Below are positions 16,041-25,959 of a DNA stretch of 38,831 nucleotides, in pieces. The DNA comes from Bacteroidales bacterium (lineage in GTDB: Bacteria > Bacteroidota > Bacteroidia > Bacteroidales > S143-33). The notes below the pieces were generated by a model. It did no database searches. It saw only the letters and a program-made list of their open reading frames with translations, and was not told the DNA's origin. The position numbers were made by a program, and so were the translations under genes. The number at the start of each line of letters is the position of its first letter. Position 1 is the first letter of the stretch. The DNA is taken from NCBI GenBank assembly GCA_027015275.1, contig JALWCU010000184.1, forward strand, positions 1-38,831. Reading direction: 5' to 3'.

Positions 16041-17756
16041 TTATCTCATGATAATCTTGCTTGTAGAAATGCCTTTATTAGTATAGACACGAACCATGTA
16101 AACACCTGGCTTAAGGTCAGCTACACCAATAGAAGCGCGTCTTCCACTTATGTTGATGCTCTTGACAGCCTGTCCAACAGCATTGTAGATTTCAACTTTT
16201 TTAATGTTGTTATCGGCAGTGATATTTAGCTCGTTAGTAACAGGATTTGGATAAACGCTGAGGTTTGCAACACTAACATCATTGACTCCAGCACTTCTCA
16301 CATACTCTAAGCCATTATATCCTTTCTGAAGTGGGTTTAGACGATAGAAGCCATAACCATAAGTCAGAACACCAGTTATGTTATAAATACCGTGGAAACT
16401 AATTGTATCATAACTCTGATAATGATAATCAATATCGTCATCTACTACAAAGTTTGTAGTTCCACCATCATCTGATGCAATATATTCGTAGTAGCTTGTA
16501 GGACCAGAGAGGAACATAGCATTTTGAACTTGTATCAAAAGTCCTTCATAAGGCTCAATTGTAGAATCGTCTTCTGTTTGTTCTGTAGTGCCTGGTGCAA
16601 ATCCGATTGTAGAGCCAGAAACGGTTGTAGGTGTTATGGGTGAAGTAACATTATCATTTTTGTTTACCAAGATGCCAAAAGCTATTTCAGTTTCTCCTTT
16701 GTATTCTGAGCGAGTCCCAGCTACAGTAACTAAATCGCCAACTTCTACCATGTCAGGGAGTTTTTTATTAGGATCATATACCAATATTCCGTGCTTTGGA
16801 AGAGTATCGTCCTGTATCCATATCTGATTATAATTATCGTTTGCTGTAACATAACCCTGAGCTGTAAGAGTGATACCATTGTCAAGATGATTTGCATTAG
16901 CTGTGTTAAGCATATCAATAGGTGCAATACCTGCATAGAAGACGGCTGATGTCTGGTTCAGTGCATCTGTTATTGTATCTGGAACATTGTCAAACTCAAT
17001 AGCTTTATCAGTATATAGATATACGACATTGTCATCAACTTTATATCCAGTAAAGTTGACATTTAAAGAAGAAGATATTGAATCTAAAACGAAATTTGGA
17101 TTATCCTGTTCGTATTCTAATGCAATTGTGGTATCATTAACAGTATAAGCCATAGACAGAGTCATAAGCTTGAGATTACCTTTAACAGTTATACTGTCAA
17201 CTTGATAGGTTGTTGTATAATTTGCCCCTCCATTATATACGAAAGCTAAATAAATATTGGAATCTAAATCCAGACTATCTAAATTAAATTCAAATTTGTT
17301 CCATACATACTTACCCCCCAAAGAGAAGCTGTTTTTCAGTACTTTCCAGTCAGAGTTCTTAAAGTTCGAAGTGTCCAGTTTAGTTGTATAAAGAATTCTT
17401 AAGATAACTGTATCAGGATCTATTACTGGGTAGGCCCAGCATACGTCAAGGCTAAGGACGTTTCCAGTTGATTTGCTCAGATCAATGGCTGGAGTGATAG
17501 CCCAGGTTTCATTAGTATCAGCAGTCATGCCATAGGCTGATGCTTTCAGATAATAGTTACCGCTATAGCTATTGACATACCATATATGCTGTGAGCCAGA
17601 GGTATTTCCTAAGTCCACAGTGTCAACAATCCATCCGGCTGCTTTTAATTTAGTAGCAGAGTTGTTGTTCTGGAAGTCTTCGTAAAAAATAGTAGACTGG
17701 GCGTTTAAGGTCAATCCAATTACTAAGACAGAAAAGAGTAAAAATAATTTTTTCAT
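16041..17756 (-). CDS. Secreted adhesin-like protein with type IX secretion C-terminal sorting domain
   Basis: This 571-residue protein has a signal peptide (MKKLFLLFSVLVIGLTLNAQ). At about 22-195 it has a jelly-roll domain resembling the cleaved-adhesin/choice-of-anchor-J type (FYEDFQNNN, ETWAITPAIDLS, YVWNKFEFNLDSL). The middle part (about 300-475) contains TAQGYVTANDNYNQIWIQDD and VEVGDLVTVAGTRSEYKGE, which looks like an OB-fold-like domain seen in Bacteroidota surface proteins. The last 80 residues are a classic Por/T9SS sorting domain: LSVYPNPVTNELNI...YNAVGQ...LKPGVYMVRV...KIIMR. It is therefore exported through the outer membrane by T9SS and attached or released at the surface. No catalytic motif is seen, so adhesion or glycan binding is only a guess. 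It is a monocistronic gene. Confidence 0.9.
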   Translation of the reverse strand: MKKLFLLFSVLVIGLTLNAQSTIFYEDFQNNNSATKLKAAGWIVDTVDLGNTSGSQHIWYVNSYSGNYYLKASAYGMTADTNETWAITPAIDLSKSTGNVLSLDVCWAYPVIDPDTVILRILYTTKLDTSNFKNSDWKVLKNSFSLGGKYVWNKFEFNLDSLDLDSNIYLAFVYNGGANYTTTYQVDSITVKGNLKLMTLSMAYTVNDTTIALEYEQDNPNFVLDSISSSLNVNFTGYKVDDNVVYLYTDKAIEFDNVPDTITDALNQTSAVFYAGIAPIDMLNTANANHLDNGITLTAQGYVTANDNYNQIWIQDDTLPKHGILVYDPNKKLPDMVEVGDLVTVAGTRSEYKGETEIAFGILVNKNDNVTSPITPTTVSGSTIGFAPGTTEQTEDDSTIEPYEGLLIQVQNAMFLSGPTSYYEYIASDDGGTTNFVVDDDIDYHYQSYDTISFHGIYNITGVLTYGYGFYRLNPLQKGYNGLEYVRSAGVNDVSVANLSVYPNPVTNELNITADNNIKKVEIYNAVGQAVKSINISGRRASIGVADLKPGVYMVRVYTNKGISTSKIIMR

Positions 17757-17790
17757 AGCTCTATAATTTTAAGTTTATTTTGGGTAACCT

Positions 17791-17820
17791 CAAATTTAAT
17801 GAAAAATCTAAAAAAATCAA
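17791..17820 (-). promoter_or_regulatory. Bacteroidota-type promoter for the T9SS-cargo gene
   Basis: On the minus strand, TTG (17820-17818), 19 bases and TAAATTTG (17798-17791) fit the -33/-7 consensus with ideal spacing. The -7 element ends 34 bases before the ATG at 17756. Confidence 0.65.
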
Positions 17821-17903
17821 GTTTAGCTGAATCTTAATTATAAAAAATCAGTTTTTTTTCTTAAGTTTTTTTTAGATATTTGGTTTAATAAAAAGCATTT
17901 AGA

Positions 17904-19142
17904 GTGAAAGAGGGAACGAGAAAACTATTTGAGAGCCTAAAGTTTTGTAATTATAAGCTGAGTTTTGTCTTAGATATTACTCAGAAGATTATTGATAATC
18001 ATCCTATAGAGGAGATAATGGCTGTGTTGTCTGAGTTGTTGACTCAGAAATTACACATCCGCCAGTTTCTATTTTATTACAAGGGAGATAGTGGTTGGCG
18101 GCTGAAGTTTGCCTTGGGCGTAGATGAGAAGAAATTTAGAGAACTAAATATTGATACTACTTTGAGTAAATACACAGAAATAACCATGGTCAGAGGTTCT
18201 AAAACAGAAGTAGGACTATTTGACTTTGTCATACCAATTATGTACAAGGATGCAGTTTTGGCATATTTGCTGGTAGGGGACTTGGAAGATACGAGCATAG
18301 GGATGAGTCCAGCTGTTAAGAGTTTAAAGTTTGTGCAGACAGTGGCAAATATGATAGTAGTGGCTATGGAAAAGCGTAAGTTGATATTAGAGGCAATAGA
18401 GCGTGAACGTATGAAAAAAGAGCTGGAGACGGCTTCTCGCATTCAGAGGATGCTTATACCTGGAATGGATGTTTTGCCCAAGAGTAGAAAATTTAAAGTT
18501 TATGGTTATTATCTACCTCATTATGAATTAGGAGGAGATTTGTATGATCTGGGCATTCTATCCAAATATGAGTTTTATTTTGCTATAGCTGATGTGTCTG
18601 GTAAAGGTCTTTCGGCAGCATTGCTCATGTCCAATTTTCAGGCAAACTTGCGTGCACAGTTTGCGTCGCACGTACCACTTGAGCAGATGATACGTAGTCT
18701 TAACAATATAGTCATACGCAATTCTGAAGGAGGACACTTTATTACAATGTTTCTGGGTAAGTATAATTTTCGCAAGAATCGTCTTATATATGTCAATGCA
18801 GGACATCAGCCTGGTATTCTTTACGATAAGGTAAACCGAAAGATAAGGATTTTGTCAAAAGGCACAGTAGGCATTGGTATGGTGGACAATATTCCCAAGA
18901 TAGATATTGGGAGGATCAATTTAAAAACATCTTCCAAGCTCCTGCTTTGTACAGACGGGGTAACAGAGTTAGCTCGAGGACGTGATATGGAAGCGGGCTT
19001 GCGCCGTCTTACGCGATTGATTCAGAACGATATGGATATTGATAAGACAATAGATAAAATTATTCGTGAACTTAAGCTTACAAAGACTAATCCTAATGTT
19101 TTCGATGATATAACGCTCTTAGGCTTTGACTTTAATGTTTGA
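17904..19142 (+). CDS. Soluble GAF-SpoIIE (PP2C-type) serine phosphatase, RsbU-like
   Basis: This 412-residue protein has no signal peptide or membrane segment and begins with GTG. A GAF-like sensor domain covers about 20-155 and a short coiled coil about 160-190 (ERERMKKELETASRIQRMLI). The SpoIIE/PP2C phosphatase domain covers 195-411. The metal-binding acidic residues are all present: GGD (Asp212), ADVSGKG (Asp230), TDG (Asp351) and DD (401-402). Such enzymes dephosphorylate anti-sigma-antagonist (SpoIIAA/RsbV-like) proteins in partner-switching control. No such partner is encoded nearby. The 3' end overlaps the convergent DAFRH-motif gene by 24 bases. A weak -7-like GATATTTG lies upstream. 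The substrate is unknown. Confidence 0.9.
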   Translation: MKEGTRKLFESLKFCNYKLSFVLDITQKIIDNHPIEEIMAVLSELLTQKLHIRQFLFYYKGDSGWRLKFALGVDEKKFRELNIDTTLSKYTEITMVRGSKTEVGLFDFVIPIMYKDAVLAYLLVGDLEDTSIGMSPAVKSLKFVQTVANMIVVAMEKRKLILEAIERERMKKELETASRIQRMLIPGMDVLPKSRKFKVYGYYLPHYELGGDLYDLGILSKYEFYFAIADVSGKGLSAALLMSNFQANLRAQFASHVPLEQMIRSLNNIVIRNSEGGHFITMFLGKYNFRKNRLIYVNAGHQPGILYDKVNRKIRILSKGTVGIGMVDNIPKIDIGRINLKTSSKLLLCTDGVTELARGRDMEAGLRRLTRLIQNDMDIDKTIDKIIRELKLTKTNPNVFDDITLLGFDFNV

Positions 19143-19763
19143 GCGCCGAAATAATCTGCTAAGCGTTGAGCTATTTTCCTCTTCATTACCATAATCAGAA
19201 GGTACTATAACCTTGGGACTTTCCCACTTGCCGAGCCAGGCTTTTTTGTTCATTGGGAAACCATCTGCACTAAGGAATTTACCGTTTTTGTCTTTTTTTA
19301 TTTTCCATGCTTTGCCCTCGAGTACTACTTTTTTAATTTCAATTACAAGGCTTGCAAGTGAAATATCAGGAAAGCGTTGACCTATTCTGATACCTATTTC
19401 GTTGTTCATTAGGTCCATAATCATACTTGCAGCGTCGGGTAAGTAGTATTCCTCGAGTCTATGTTTTTTATAATCTTGTTTGTTTCCTTTTTCATAAGCT
19501 CTTCCAAGCGAGTTAGCAGTTTTTGAACCGTATTTCTGTGTTATAAGCGCCATCCAAAGAATATGTCTGAAAGCATCTACCTGCCCACCGGCATAATCTC
19601 CATCCAGGTCTCCGCTGGTTATCTCACGATTAGCCATTTCTCTGGCCGTCTCTGATAGCTGCCACACACCCAGAGCAATGGGAATGTGCTTTATTAGCCA
19701 CCAGAGCTCGTATCTATTGAGTGTCTTGATAGTTTTAAATGCATTGCGTATTGGAAAAGACAT
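19119..19763 (-). CDS. DAFRH-motif protein (DUF6973-like)
   Basis: A 214-residue protein with no clear signal peptide and a hydrophobic patch near residue 20-35 (LWWLIKHIPIALGVW). The core GGQVDAFRHILWMALI followed by an acidic/helical block and MDLMNNEIGIRIG is the pattern I associate with DUF6973-type domains (DAFRH...W, then D-L-x-N-N-x-x-G). The conserved His, Arg, Asp and Asn could be catalytic, but no reaction is established. It lies 15 bases downstream of the pseudophosphatase-like membrane protein and is probably the last gene of that operon, which ties it to this signalling system. Its 3' end overlaps the opposite-strand GAF-SpoIIE gene. The family number is from memory and uncertain. 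Confidence 0.65.
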   Translation of the reverse strand: MSFPIRNAFKTIKTLNRYELWWLIKHIPIALGVWQLSETAREMANREITSGDLDGDYAGGQVDAFRHILWMALITQKYGSKTANSLGRAYEKGNKQDYKKHRLEEYYLPDAASMIMDLMNNEIGIRIGQRFPDISLASLVIEIKKVVLEGKAWKIKKDKNGKFLSADGFPMNKKAWLGKWESPKVIVPSDYGNEEENSSTLSRLFRRSNIKVKA

Positions 19764-19778
19764 TAATCCTTCTTTTTT

Positions 19779-22448
19779 TTAGTCAAAATTTAGACCTATT
19801 ATAAGTATATCTAAGTCATGTGAACCAACTAGATAGTTTTCAAAAAACGTTTTTATATTCGTCAGTGAATCAAGTTCTTTTAGCTGTTCTATGAGGTTAT
19901 TTATCTCATCTAATTTAAAAATTTTGTCTTTATTTATTAATTCTTTGACGAAATTATTTGTAAAGGCAACTATGTAGCTATTCTCGGGAATAGTTATTAT
20001 TTCAGATTCCTGAGAACTGCGGGGCGCTAATTGGATTATTTCACTGTTTAGCAGGTATATGAAATTGTTCTTATGACTGGCTTTGAGTTTTTTTGTCTTG
20101 GGTTGATTAATAATAACTGAGAAGTGAACTTGTTGATCAGCAAGGTGTGAACTTATTTTTTTGTTAAATTGGTCTTCAATCTTTTCAATGCTTACCTGTT
20201 CGAAGTTGTTATTTCGTAGGTACTGATACAGAATTTCGTTCATTAAACTAAAGGATATGAGACTTAAAAAAGCGCCATGGATACCAGATATATCGCTTTG
20301 TCCAAAGGCTATTATTTCATAATCATTGACTTTGTGAAACCACCAGAAATTACCTGATACAGTTTCCTTGGCTATGGATAGAATGAAATGTTCGTGCTCT
20401 AAAGGCAAGTTATTTGGTGAGTTGAGCAACGCATTCTGAATACGCAGTGCATATTGTATGCTTTCACTTATTTGTTTATTCAGTTCCTCTATTATTGATT
20501 TTTGTTTTTCCAGAGATTTGGTCTGTTTGGTGAGAAGACTGTTTTTTTGTTCTAGTATGTCTTGCTGGGATTTTATCTCATCGTTCATTGCTGTGATAAT
20601 CTCAGCTGTTATCCTGAGTTCCTCTACTTTCTCATCCAGTTCGATATTACTGATTTCAAGTTCTTTGTTCCGCTCAGCAACTTTCTGTGTTCTCTGGTCA
20701 ATGATTTTTTGCAGATTAATGTTAATGTTTTGTAATTGCTTGAATATCTTTATATTGTTGACTATGGTGGCAATTTGTACGCTTATTAAATTAAATAGTT
20801 TTTCGTCAGAATTGCTGAAATAGTCATGATCTTTTTCCAAATAAATCAATCCTGTGGGATGTCCTTTACTTCCAATCGTAGAGAGAAGAATTGATTTAAA
20901 GCCAAGATTGAATTTTCCTTTGATAAGTCGATATAGTTTGTTTCTATCACTGATGATAAAGGCTTCGTCATTGTGTACAGCCAGTTCAATGAAATCAGAT
21001 AAAATTCTATTTTTTTCGCTACCTGCTTTATTAATCTCAATTTTTCGCTCATATTCTTTTACTCTGTTCTTGTCCACAACCGATCTGAGGTAATAATGTG
21101 GGCCTTCTATGGTGAAGAACATTACTAAGTCAGCTTTGAAGTGTTTTTTTAATGTCTTTAGCAAAGGAACTATACTATCAAATCTAACCTCACTAATTTG
21201 TTTCTTTACTTTATCAAGTTTTTTGAAATAACTGGTTAGTCTTTCTGCTTTGTGTAGCGTGTTTATTTGTTTATCAGATATCAAGATAGCCTGCGTAGTA
21301 ACAAAGATAAACAGTCCGAAATCAGATAAATAGACAGAGTGAATGATTTGATATTCATACAAAACATCATTGAGTGCAAATGCTGCTAAGATTAAGATAC
21401 CCAGGAATGGGATGAGGAAAAGTTTGCTATTTTCTCTCTTAAGAATATGGGAATAGCCAATAATGATATACACAGAGGCAGCACCCAAAGCAGCAATGAA
21501 AATCATCAAGGTTGCTGAGAAAAAACGAGTGGGTGTGACAAAGACAACAATTATCAACAGCAGAATAACTGCATTAGATAGGGATATTATGAAGTTCCAT
21601 ATCTTACTCATGTGATTTTTCAGGAAAAGCTTGAAAAATGCAAGTAAGAAAAATATTTTCCCGTAATTGGTGATGAAGTTTATTTTATGAACAAGTACCC
21701 AGGAGATATTAGGAAAGATGCTGGTTATCAGAAAGTCATCATTAAATAAGGTATATATCCCTGCCAGTAGGATTGAGAAGCCTAGCAGGAATGCATCCCA
21801 ATTTTTTTTCGTATATGTGTACAACCAGAGTAAATAAATTGCAAAGATTATGAATCCGCCAAATATAAAGAATACTGATATAGATTTTATTAAAAAACGG
21901 TTGTTGATGTAATGAGCATATCCAATGACAGGTGCTTTTATAATACCGCCATTGTGATGGTGATAGCTACTGACTTCTATTACAACGTCTAATGTATCTT
22001 TGCTAGTAAAGAATGTTACTATCTGTGTGCCACGTTTAGGTTTTTCTTTTGCTCTCGAATCCCCGACTATGCCGTTTTTCAGATATAATGAATCATTAAT
22101 CCAGATATTATAGGCACAGAAAATATCTATAAGCTTGATTGCATAAAGTGTGTTTTTTTTAGGAAGAATTATTTTGGTGTGGTAGGTGCCATAACCATAA
22201 TGGAAAAATCTAGGATCATTAGCCCAGTTACTGGGTACATCTATCAGGAGAGGTTTTAGTGTTAATCTTTCATTAATTAACTCTTTGGGTGTGAGTAATT
22301 TATGCCAGTAAAATTCCCATTTACCAGCAAGTCGATATTCTTTCAGATCCAGACAGCTAATATTAAATATTGACGAATCTTGCTTAGGCAAAGCAAAGAT
22401 AACGCTTGATACTAAGACCAGTAAATATGTAAATATAACCTTTTTCAT
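19779..22448 (-). CDS. 7TM-DISM-like membrane protein with GAF, coiled coil and degenerate SpoIIE domain (probable pseudophosphatase)
   Basis: This 889-residue paralogue of the next gene has the same order of parts. These are a signal peptide (1-20), an extracellular galactose-binding-like jelly roll (about 30-175, with GKWEFYWHKLL and YGYGTYHTKIILP), seven membrane helices (about 188-392), a GAF-like domain (about 415-570), a long coiled coil (570-665) and a C-terminal SpoIIE-like region (675-889). The metal-binding residues are mostly lost by comparison with the neighbour: GGD becomes SGN (Asn700), ADCTGHG becomes GQSDISG (Gln717), SDG becomes TNN (Asn831) and DD becomes LD (Leu879). It should not be an active PP2C phosphatase. 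A regulatory or scaffold role is inferred. It starts 5 bases after its active paralogue ends. Confidence 0.85.
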   Translation of the reverse strand: MKKVIFTYLLVLVSSVIFALPKQDSSIFNISCLDLKEYRLAGKWEFYWHKLLTPKELINERLTLKPLLIDVPSNWANDPRFFHYGYGTYHTKIILPKKNTLYAIKLIDIFCAYNIWINDSLYLKNGIVGDSRAKEKPKRGTQIVTFFTSKDTLDVVIEVSSYHHHNGGIIKAPVIGYAHYINNRFLIKSISVFFIFGGFIIFAIYLLWLYTYTKKNWDAFLLGFSILLAGIYTLFNDDFLITSIFPNISWVLVHKINFITNYGKIFFLLAFFKLFLKNHMSKIWNFIISLSNAVILLLIIVVFVTPTRFFSATLMIFIAALGAASVYIIIGYSHILKRENSKLFLIPFLGILILAAFALNDVLYEYQIIHSVYLSDFGLFIFVTTQAILISDKQINTLHKAERLTSYFKKLDKVKKQISEVRFDSIVPLLKTLKKHFKADLVMFFTIEGPHYYLRSVVDKNRVKEYERKIEINKAGSEKNRILSDFIELAVHNDEAFIISDRNKLYRLIKGKFNLGFKSILLSTIGSKGHPTGLIYLEKDHDYFSNSDEKLFNLISVQIATIVNNIKIFKQLQNININLQKIIDQRTQKVAERNKELEISNIELDEKVEELRITAEIITAMNDEIKSQQDILEQKNSLLTKQTKSLEKQKSIIEELNKQISESIQYALRIQNALLNSPNNLPLEHEHFILSIAKETVSGNFWWFHKVNDYEIIAFGQSDISGIHGAFLSLISFSLMNEILYQYLRNNNFEQVSIEKIEDQFNKKISSHLADQQVHFSVIINQPKTKKLKASHKNNFIYLLNSEIIQLAPRSSQESEIITIPENSYIVAFTNNFVKELINKDKIFKLDEINNLIEQLKELDSLTNIKTFFENYLVGSHDLDILIIGLNFD

Positions 22449-22453
22449 GCCTT

Positions 22454-25282
22454 TTAGATTATTATGCCTACAACCAGGACATCATCGGTCTGTTGGCTCT
22501 GACCTTTCCATTCATTAAATGTGGTTTTCAGAATTTCTTTTTGTAGCTCCGATGGGTATTCGGATATTTCCAGCAGTAGTTTTCGGAAGTTCTTTTTGTA
22601 AAATTTTTCTCCAATAGAGTTAAACTGGTCAGCATATCCATCGCTGAACATGTACAACCTGTCTTGCTTCTTTAGCTGGAACGTATGATCGTCAAATTTG
22701 AATTCTCGTCCTGCCCTAATATAAGCCCCTATTGGGAAACGATTTGCTTTCAACTCTATTAATTCTCCATTTCTGACTATCCACAGGGGATTGTATGCGC
22801 CTGCAAAGTTTAGCTCTAAGGTTTGATCATCGATAATTGCCAAGGCCATATCCATTCCGTCTTTGATAGAGTTATAAGAATATCCCTTTGCTTCTGAACC
22901 TAAGGATCTTATAACATAAGACCGCAGATCTTCCAATATTTGTGCTGGGCTGACCTTAGCATTTTTGTCATCTATAAGATGATGCCTTAGAATATCATTG
23001 ATGTGCATAGCTCCTAGAATGCTCATAAAAGCGCCAGGAATGCCATGGCCAGTACAATCAGCCACGATAATAATAGTCTTGTTTCCTATCTTTTTTATTT
23101 GATAGAAATCTCCACCTACATCAAGCTTAGGCTGGTAAAATATGAAATAATCCTGAAATGTTATTCCTTTGTCCACTTCCAGTATATATGACTGTATCTC
23201 TTTTGCAAAGCTAAGTCCCTCGCTATATTTCTTGTTTTGCTGTTCAGCAATTATTTTTTGTTTAAGTATTTCATTATGAAGTTTCTCAAGTTCAAAGTTT
23301 TTCTTTTCTATTTCTGTCTTATTTGTCTCCAGCTCGAGGTTTATTGCATTAAGTTCGTCATTATAATTACTCAGCTCATTAATTTTCTCCCTTAATTGAC
23401 TTTTTTTATTTTGAAGCTCTATTTCTTTTTTTCTCAACAGTTCTGTGCGCTCTTTAATGAGCTCTTCTAATTGCGCATTGACTTGTCTGAGTCGGAAGAA
23501 ATTTTTAGCATTCTGGTAAATAGATAAAAGCTGCGAAGATGAGGAGAGCAATAGCCTGATTTGGGTTGGAGAAATAAATTTATAAGCATTTTCGAAATAT
23601 ACCAGTGCTTTTATATCACCTCGGTATGTTAGAGGAGCGGCTACTAAGGATTTGATCCGTTTTGTCATTAAATATTGCGCGAGTGGATCATTGAGGCGCT
23701 GGCTCTTTCGTTGTATTTGCTTTCGTTGGCGCTTTGTATATGGATAAAAGTAAATTCGTCTGTGCTCCTGAGCTTTTAGGACTGCGTCTGTGCACAGATA
23801 ATTTTGGTCAACATCGTTTATGCCTTTGGAAACATCATTGAGCTTATGAAGCTTAGCCTCATGCCTTATTATTAATTTATCTTGTTGTCTTTCTATCCAC
23901 AGTCCGCGGTGAAATTTTAGAAGATTATTAACAACCTTAAGAGCTTTACCTACGTCATAAAATGGCACTTTGAGTAGCTCATCCCTTAATTTGTCCAATT
24001 TTTTTAGCATAAAAGAGTAAATCAATATCTCTCTTTCTGCTTTGGCATTGTACATAGCCAGCATTATAGACAGAGTGAATAGGAAAATGAATAGACCAAA
24101 TCCTGACATGTAAAAAGTATGTATAATGTTGAAGTCATATAAAGTGTCATTTATACCCGTAATAAGCAATGCACCAACACCTATTAACGTATAGACAGCT
24201 CCAATTTGATATTTAATAGATTTGAAAAGTATGTAGATTATGTAAAATACTGAAGTAAAAGAGATTGTTATATAGGCATAAAGCAAAATTTTAAATGTAC
24301 TCACTGGCATAAAGATACTATAAAGACTAAAGAAGAATCCGAATGCAGTTAGACCTATAAGGACTTTAATATTAAATTCTCTGGGTACAAGCTGGTAGAT
24401 GTAATGTATAAAAGTTATTGTCCTGTAAAAATACAGAAACCAAAGAAGGTGCAAACCAAAAAACCAATTCAGATTGGGGAATAGCCTATAAATGATATAT
24501 TCACTGTCAAGACCTATTATGAAGGTTTGACCTATTAAGGTTACAACGAAATAAATAGCTCCCAGGTCCTCCTTGCGGTAATAATAGACTAAGAGGAAAA
24601 ATAATGCGAATATCAACGTGCTACCTATCAGCCATGCTTCAATGCCAACATTGAGAATATTAAACTTTTGTATCAATGCAGGGGTGCCAATAACAATTTG
24701 TCTAACCAGACCAGCTTTAAAATGTTGATAATTACTGACTTGTATGACTATGTCCAAGGTGTTTTTATCAATTTTAAGGTAGTATGTCTCGGGATACCAG
24801 CTGGGCTTGGATGTCTTTTTGCTTGTCCCGACAATTCCGTTTTCATCTATAAATTTCCCGTTTACCCACAAGCGGTAAGCAGTGAAAGACCCGTGGAAAC
24901 ATAGTCCTATTTCATGCAAATTCCGTGGCAAGAGTACTTTGATATGATATGTCGCATATCCGAACTTGGGCAAAGCCTTACCATTCATTGAATAATCTGT
25001 CCATGTGCTGGGTACAGGAAAATAATGGCAGTCTTGTTTGTAATTATTAATCTGAGAAGGTAAGAGAAGTTTTTTCCAGTAAAATTCCCAGTTTCCATAA
25101 AGCCCAAATACATAATCTGACCATTCAGCATTTCGTAAGTCCACTATGCCTTTTTTTGCAAAAGTTCTCTCTCGTGTTATTATGACCTTCTGAGAACGCG
25201 CAATATTAGGCAGGAGAAGAATACAGGTAACTAATACTATTCCGAAAAAATTTTTGAATGCTATGTTATTCTTCTGTTCCAA
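22454..25282 (-). CDS. 7TM-DISM-like membrane sensor with GAF-like domain, coiled coil and active-looking SpoIIE phosphatase domain
   Basis: This 942-residue protein is a transmembrane signal receptor. A signal peptide (about 1-30) precedes an extracellular jelly-roll domain (about 45-200: [29 protein letters not shown]). Seven membrane helices lie at about 212-410, a GAF-like part at 430-595 and a long coiled coil at 600-690. The SpoIIE/PP2C domain spans about 695-942 with all key motifs: GGDFY (Asp725), [14 protein letters not shown] (Asp742), FSDGYADQ (Asp881) and TDD (933-934). It probably converts an extracellular signal, perhaps a carbohydrate by analogy with 7TMR-DISM receptors, into dephosphorylation of a cytoplasmic partner. 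It is the first gene of a three-gene minus-strand operon and is divergent from tdk. Confidence 0.9.
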   Translation of the reverse strand: MEQKNNIAFKNFFGIVLVTCILLLPNIARSQKVIITRERTFAKKGIVDLRNAEWSDYVFGLYGNWEFYWKKLLLPSQINNYKQDCHYFPVPSTWTDYSMNGKALPKFGYATYHIKVLLPRNLHEIGLCFHGSFTAYRLWVNGKFIDENGIVGTSKKTSKPSWYPETYYLKIDKNTLDIVIQVSNYQHFKAGLVRQIVIGTPALIQKFNILNVGIEAWLIGSTLIFALFFLLVYYYRKEDLGAIYFVVTLIGQTFIIGLDSEYIIYRLFPNLNWFFGLHLLWFLYFYRTITFIHYIYQLVPREFNIKVLIGLTAFGFFFSLYSIFMPVSTFKILLYAYITISFTSVFYIIYILFKSIKYQIGAVYTLIGVGALLITGINDTLYDFNIIHTFYMSGFGLFIFLFTLSIMLAMYNAKAEREILIYSFMLKKLDKLRDELLKVPFYDVGKALKVVNNLLKFHRGLWIERQQDKLIIRHEAKLHKLNDVSKGINDVDQNYLCTDAVLKAQEHRRIYFYPYTKRQRKQIQRKSQRLNDPLAQYLMTKRIKSLVAAPLTYRGDIKALVYFENAYKFISPTQIRLLLSSSSQLLSIYQNAKNFFRLRQVNAQLEELIKERTELLRKKEIELQNKKSQLREKINELSNYNDELNAINLELETNKTEIEKKNFELEKLHNEILKQKIIAEQQNKKYSEGLSFAKEIQSYILEVDKGITFQDYFIFYQPKLDVGGDFYQIKKIGNKTIIIVADCTGHGIPGAFMSILGAMHINDILRHHLIDDKNAKVSPAQILEDLRSYVIRSLGSEAKGYSYNSIKDGMDMALAIIDDQTLELNFAGAYNPLWIVRNGELIELKANRFPIGAYIRAGREFKFDDHTFQLKKQDRLYMFSDGYADQFNSIGEKFYKKNFRKLLLEISEYPSELQKEILKTTFNEWKGQSQQTDDVLVVGIII

Positions 25283-25338
25283 ATTCTTGTTATTTTTTCA
25301 GATTTGAAATTTACAAAAAAAAATTAAATTTTAAATCT

Positions 25339-25346
25339 TATTTTTG
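25339..25346 (+). promoter_or_regulatory. -7 promoter element for tdk
   Basis: TATTTTTG matches TAnnTTTG and ends 19 bases before the chosen tdk ATG. No well-spaced TTG was found upstream. Confidence 0.45.
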
Positions 25347-25365
25347 TACCAAAAAATATACCCAA

Positions 25366-25959
25366 ATGTTTTTAGAAAATACTTTCAAGTCAGCTAATCA
25401 GAGCGGATGGATAGAAGTCATCACAGGTTCCATGTTTTCTGGCAAGACCGAGGAATTGATTCGTCGCTTGCGTCGTGCACAAATAGCCAAGCAGAAAGTT
25501 GCAATTTTCAAACCCAAACTTGATACACGTTATTCCGAAAAAGAAATAGTCTCACATGACGCTAATTACATCGAGTCGGTTCCAGTAGAAAAGGCCTCTG
25601 AGATATTAGACAAAGGCATTGAATCTGATGTTATTGGCATTGACGAAGCACAGTTCTTTGATATGGACATAGTCGAAGTATGCAATGAACTGGCTAATAG
25701 AGGTAAACGTGTCATCGTCGCGGGCCTTGATATGGACTATTTGGGTAAGCCCTTTGGTCCAATGCCTTATCTGATGGCAATTGCCGAATATGTTACCAAG
25801 GTTCATGCTATTTGTATGCGCTGCGGAAATTTGGCACATTATTCACATCGCAAGAGCACGAGCGATTCTCTCATTGAGCTGGGCGAAAAAGATAAATATG
25901 AGCCTTTGTGCCGTTCATGCTACCTCGAAGCGCTCAAAGAGCAAAACAAAGATGAGTAA
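25366..25959 (+). CDS. tdk: Thymidine kinase (type II)
   Basis: Thymidine kinase phosphorylates thymidine with ATP in pyrimidine salvage, in the cytoplasm. I chose ATG 25366 ([11 protein letters not shown]), giving 197 residues, because the track start at 25258 extends into the neighbour's 5' end and upstream of the -7 element. The P-loop GSMFSGKT is at 21-28, the catalytic acid in GIDEAQFF is Glu94, and the zinc cysteines Cys150, Cys153, Cys182 and Cys185 are present. The stop overlaps the start of yidD by 8 bases. Confidence 0.97.
   Translation: MFLENTFKSANQSGWIEVITGSMFSGKTEELIRRLRRAQIAKQKVAIFKPKLDTRYSEKEIVSHDANYIESVPVEKASEILDKGIESDVIGIDEAQFFDMDIVEVCNELANRGKRVIVAGLDMDYLGKPFGPMPYLMAIAEYVTKVHAICMRCGNLAHYSHRKSTSDSLIELGEKDKYEPLCRSCYLEALKEQNKDE

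Noticed and set aside
25258-25365. N-terminal extension of tdk in the ORF track
   Set aside because: It would start inside the divergent gene's 5' end and span the predicted promoter; ATG 25366 fits the usual length of type II thymidine kinase.
25781-25951. N-terminal extension of yidD in the ORF track
   Set aside because: The extra residues lie within tdk in another frame and do not resemble YidD; the family starts near ATG 25952.
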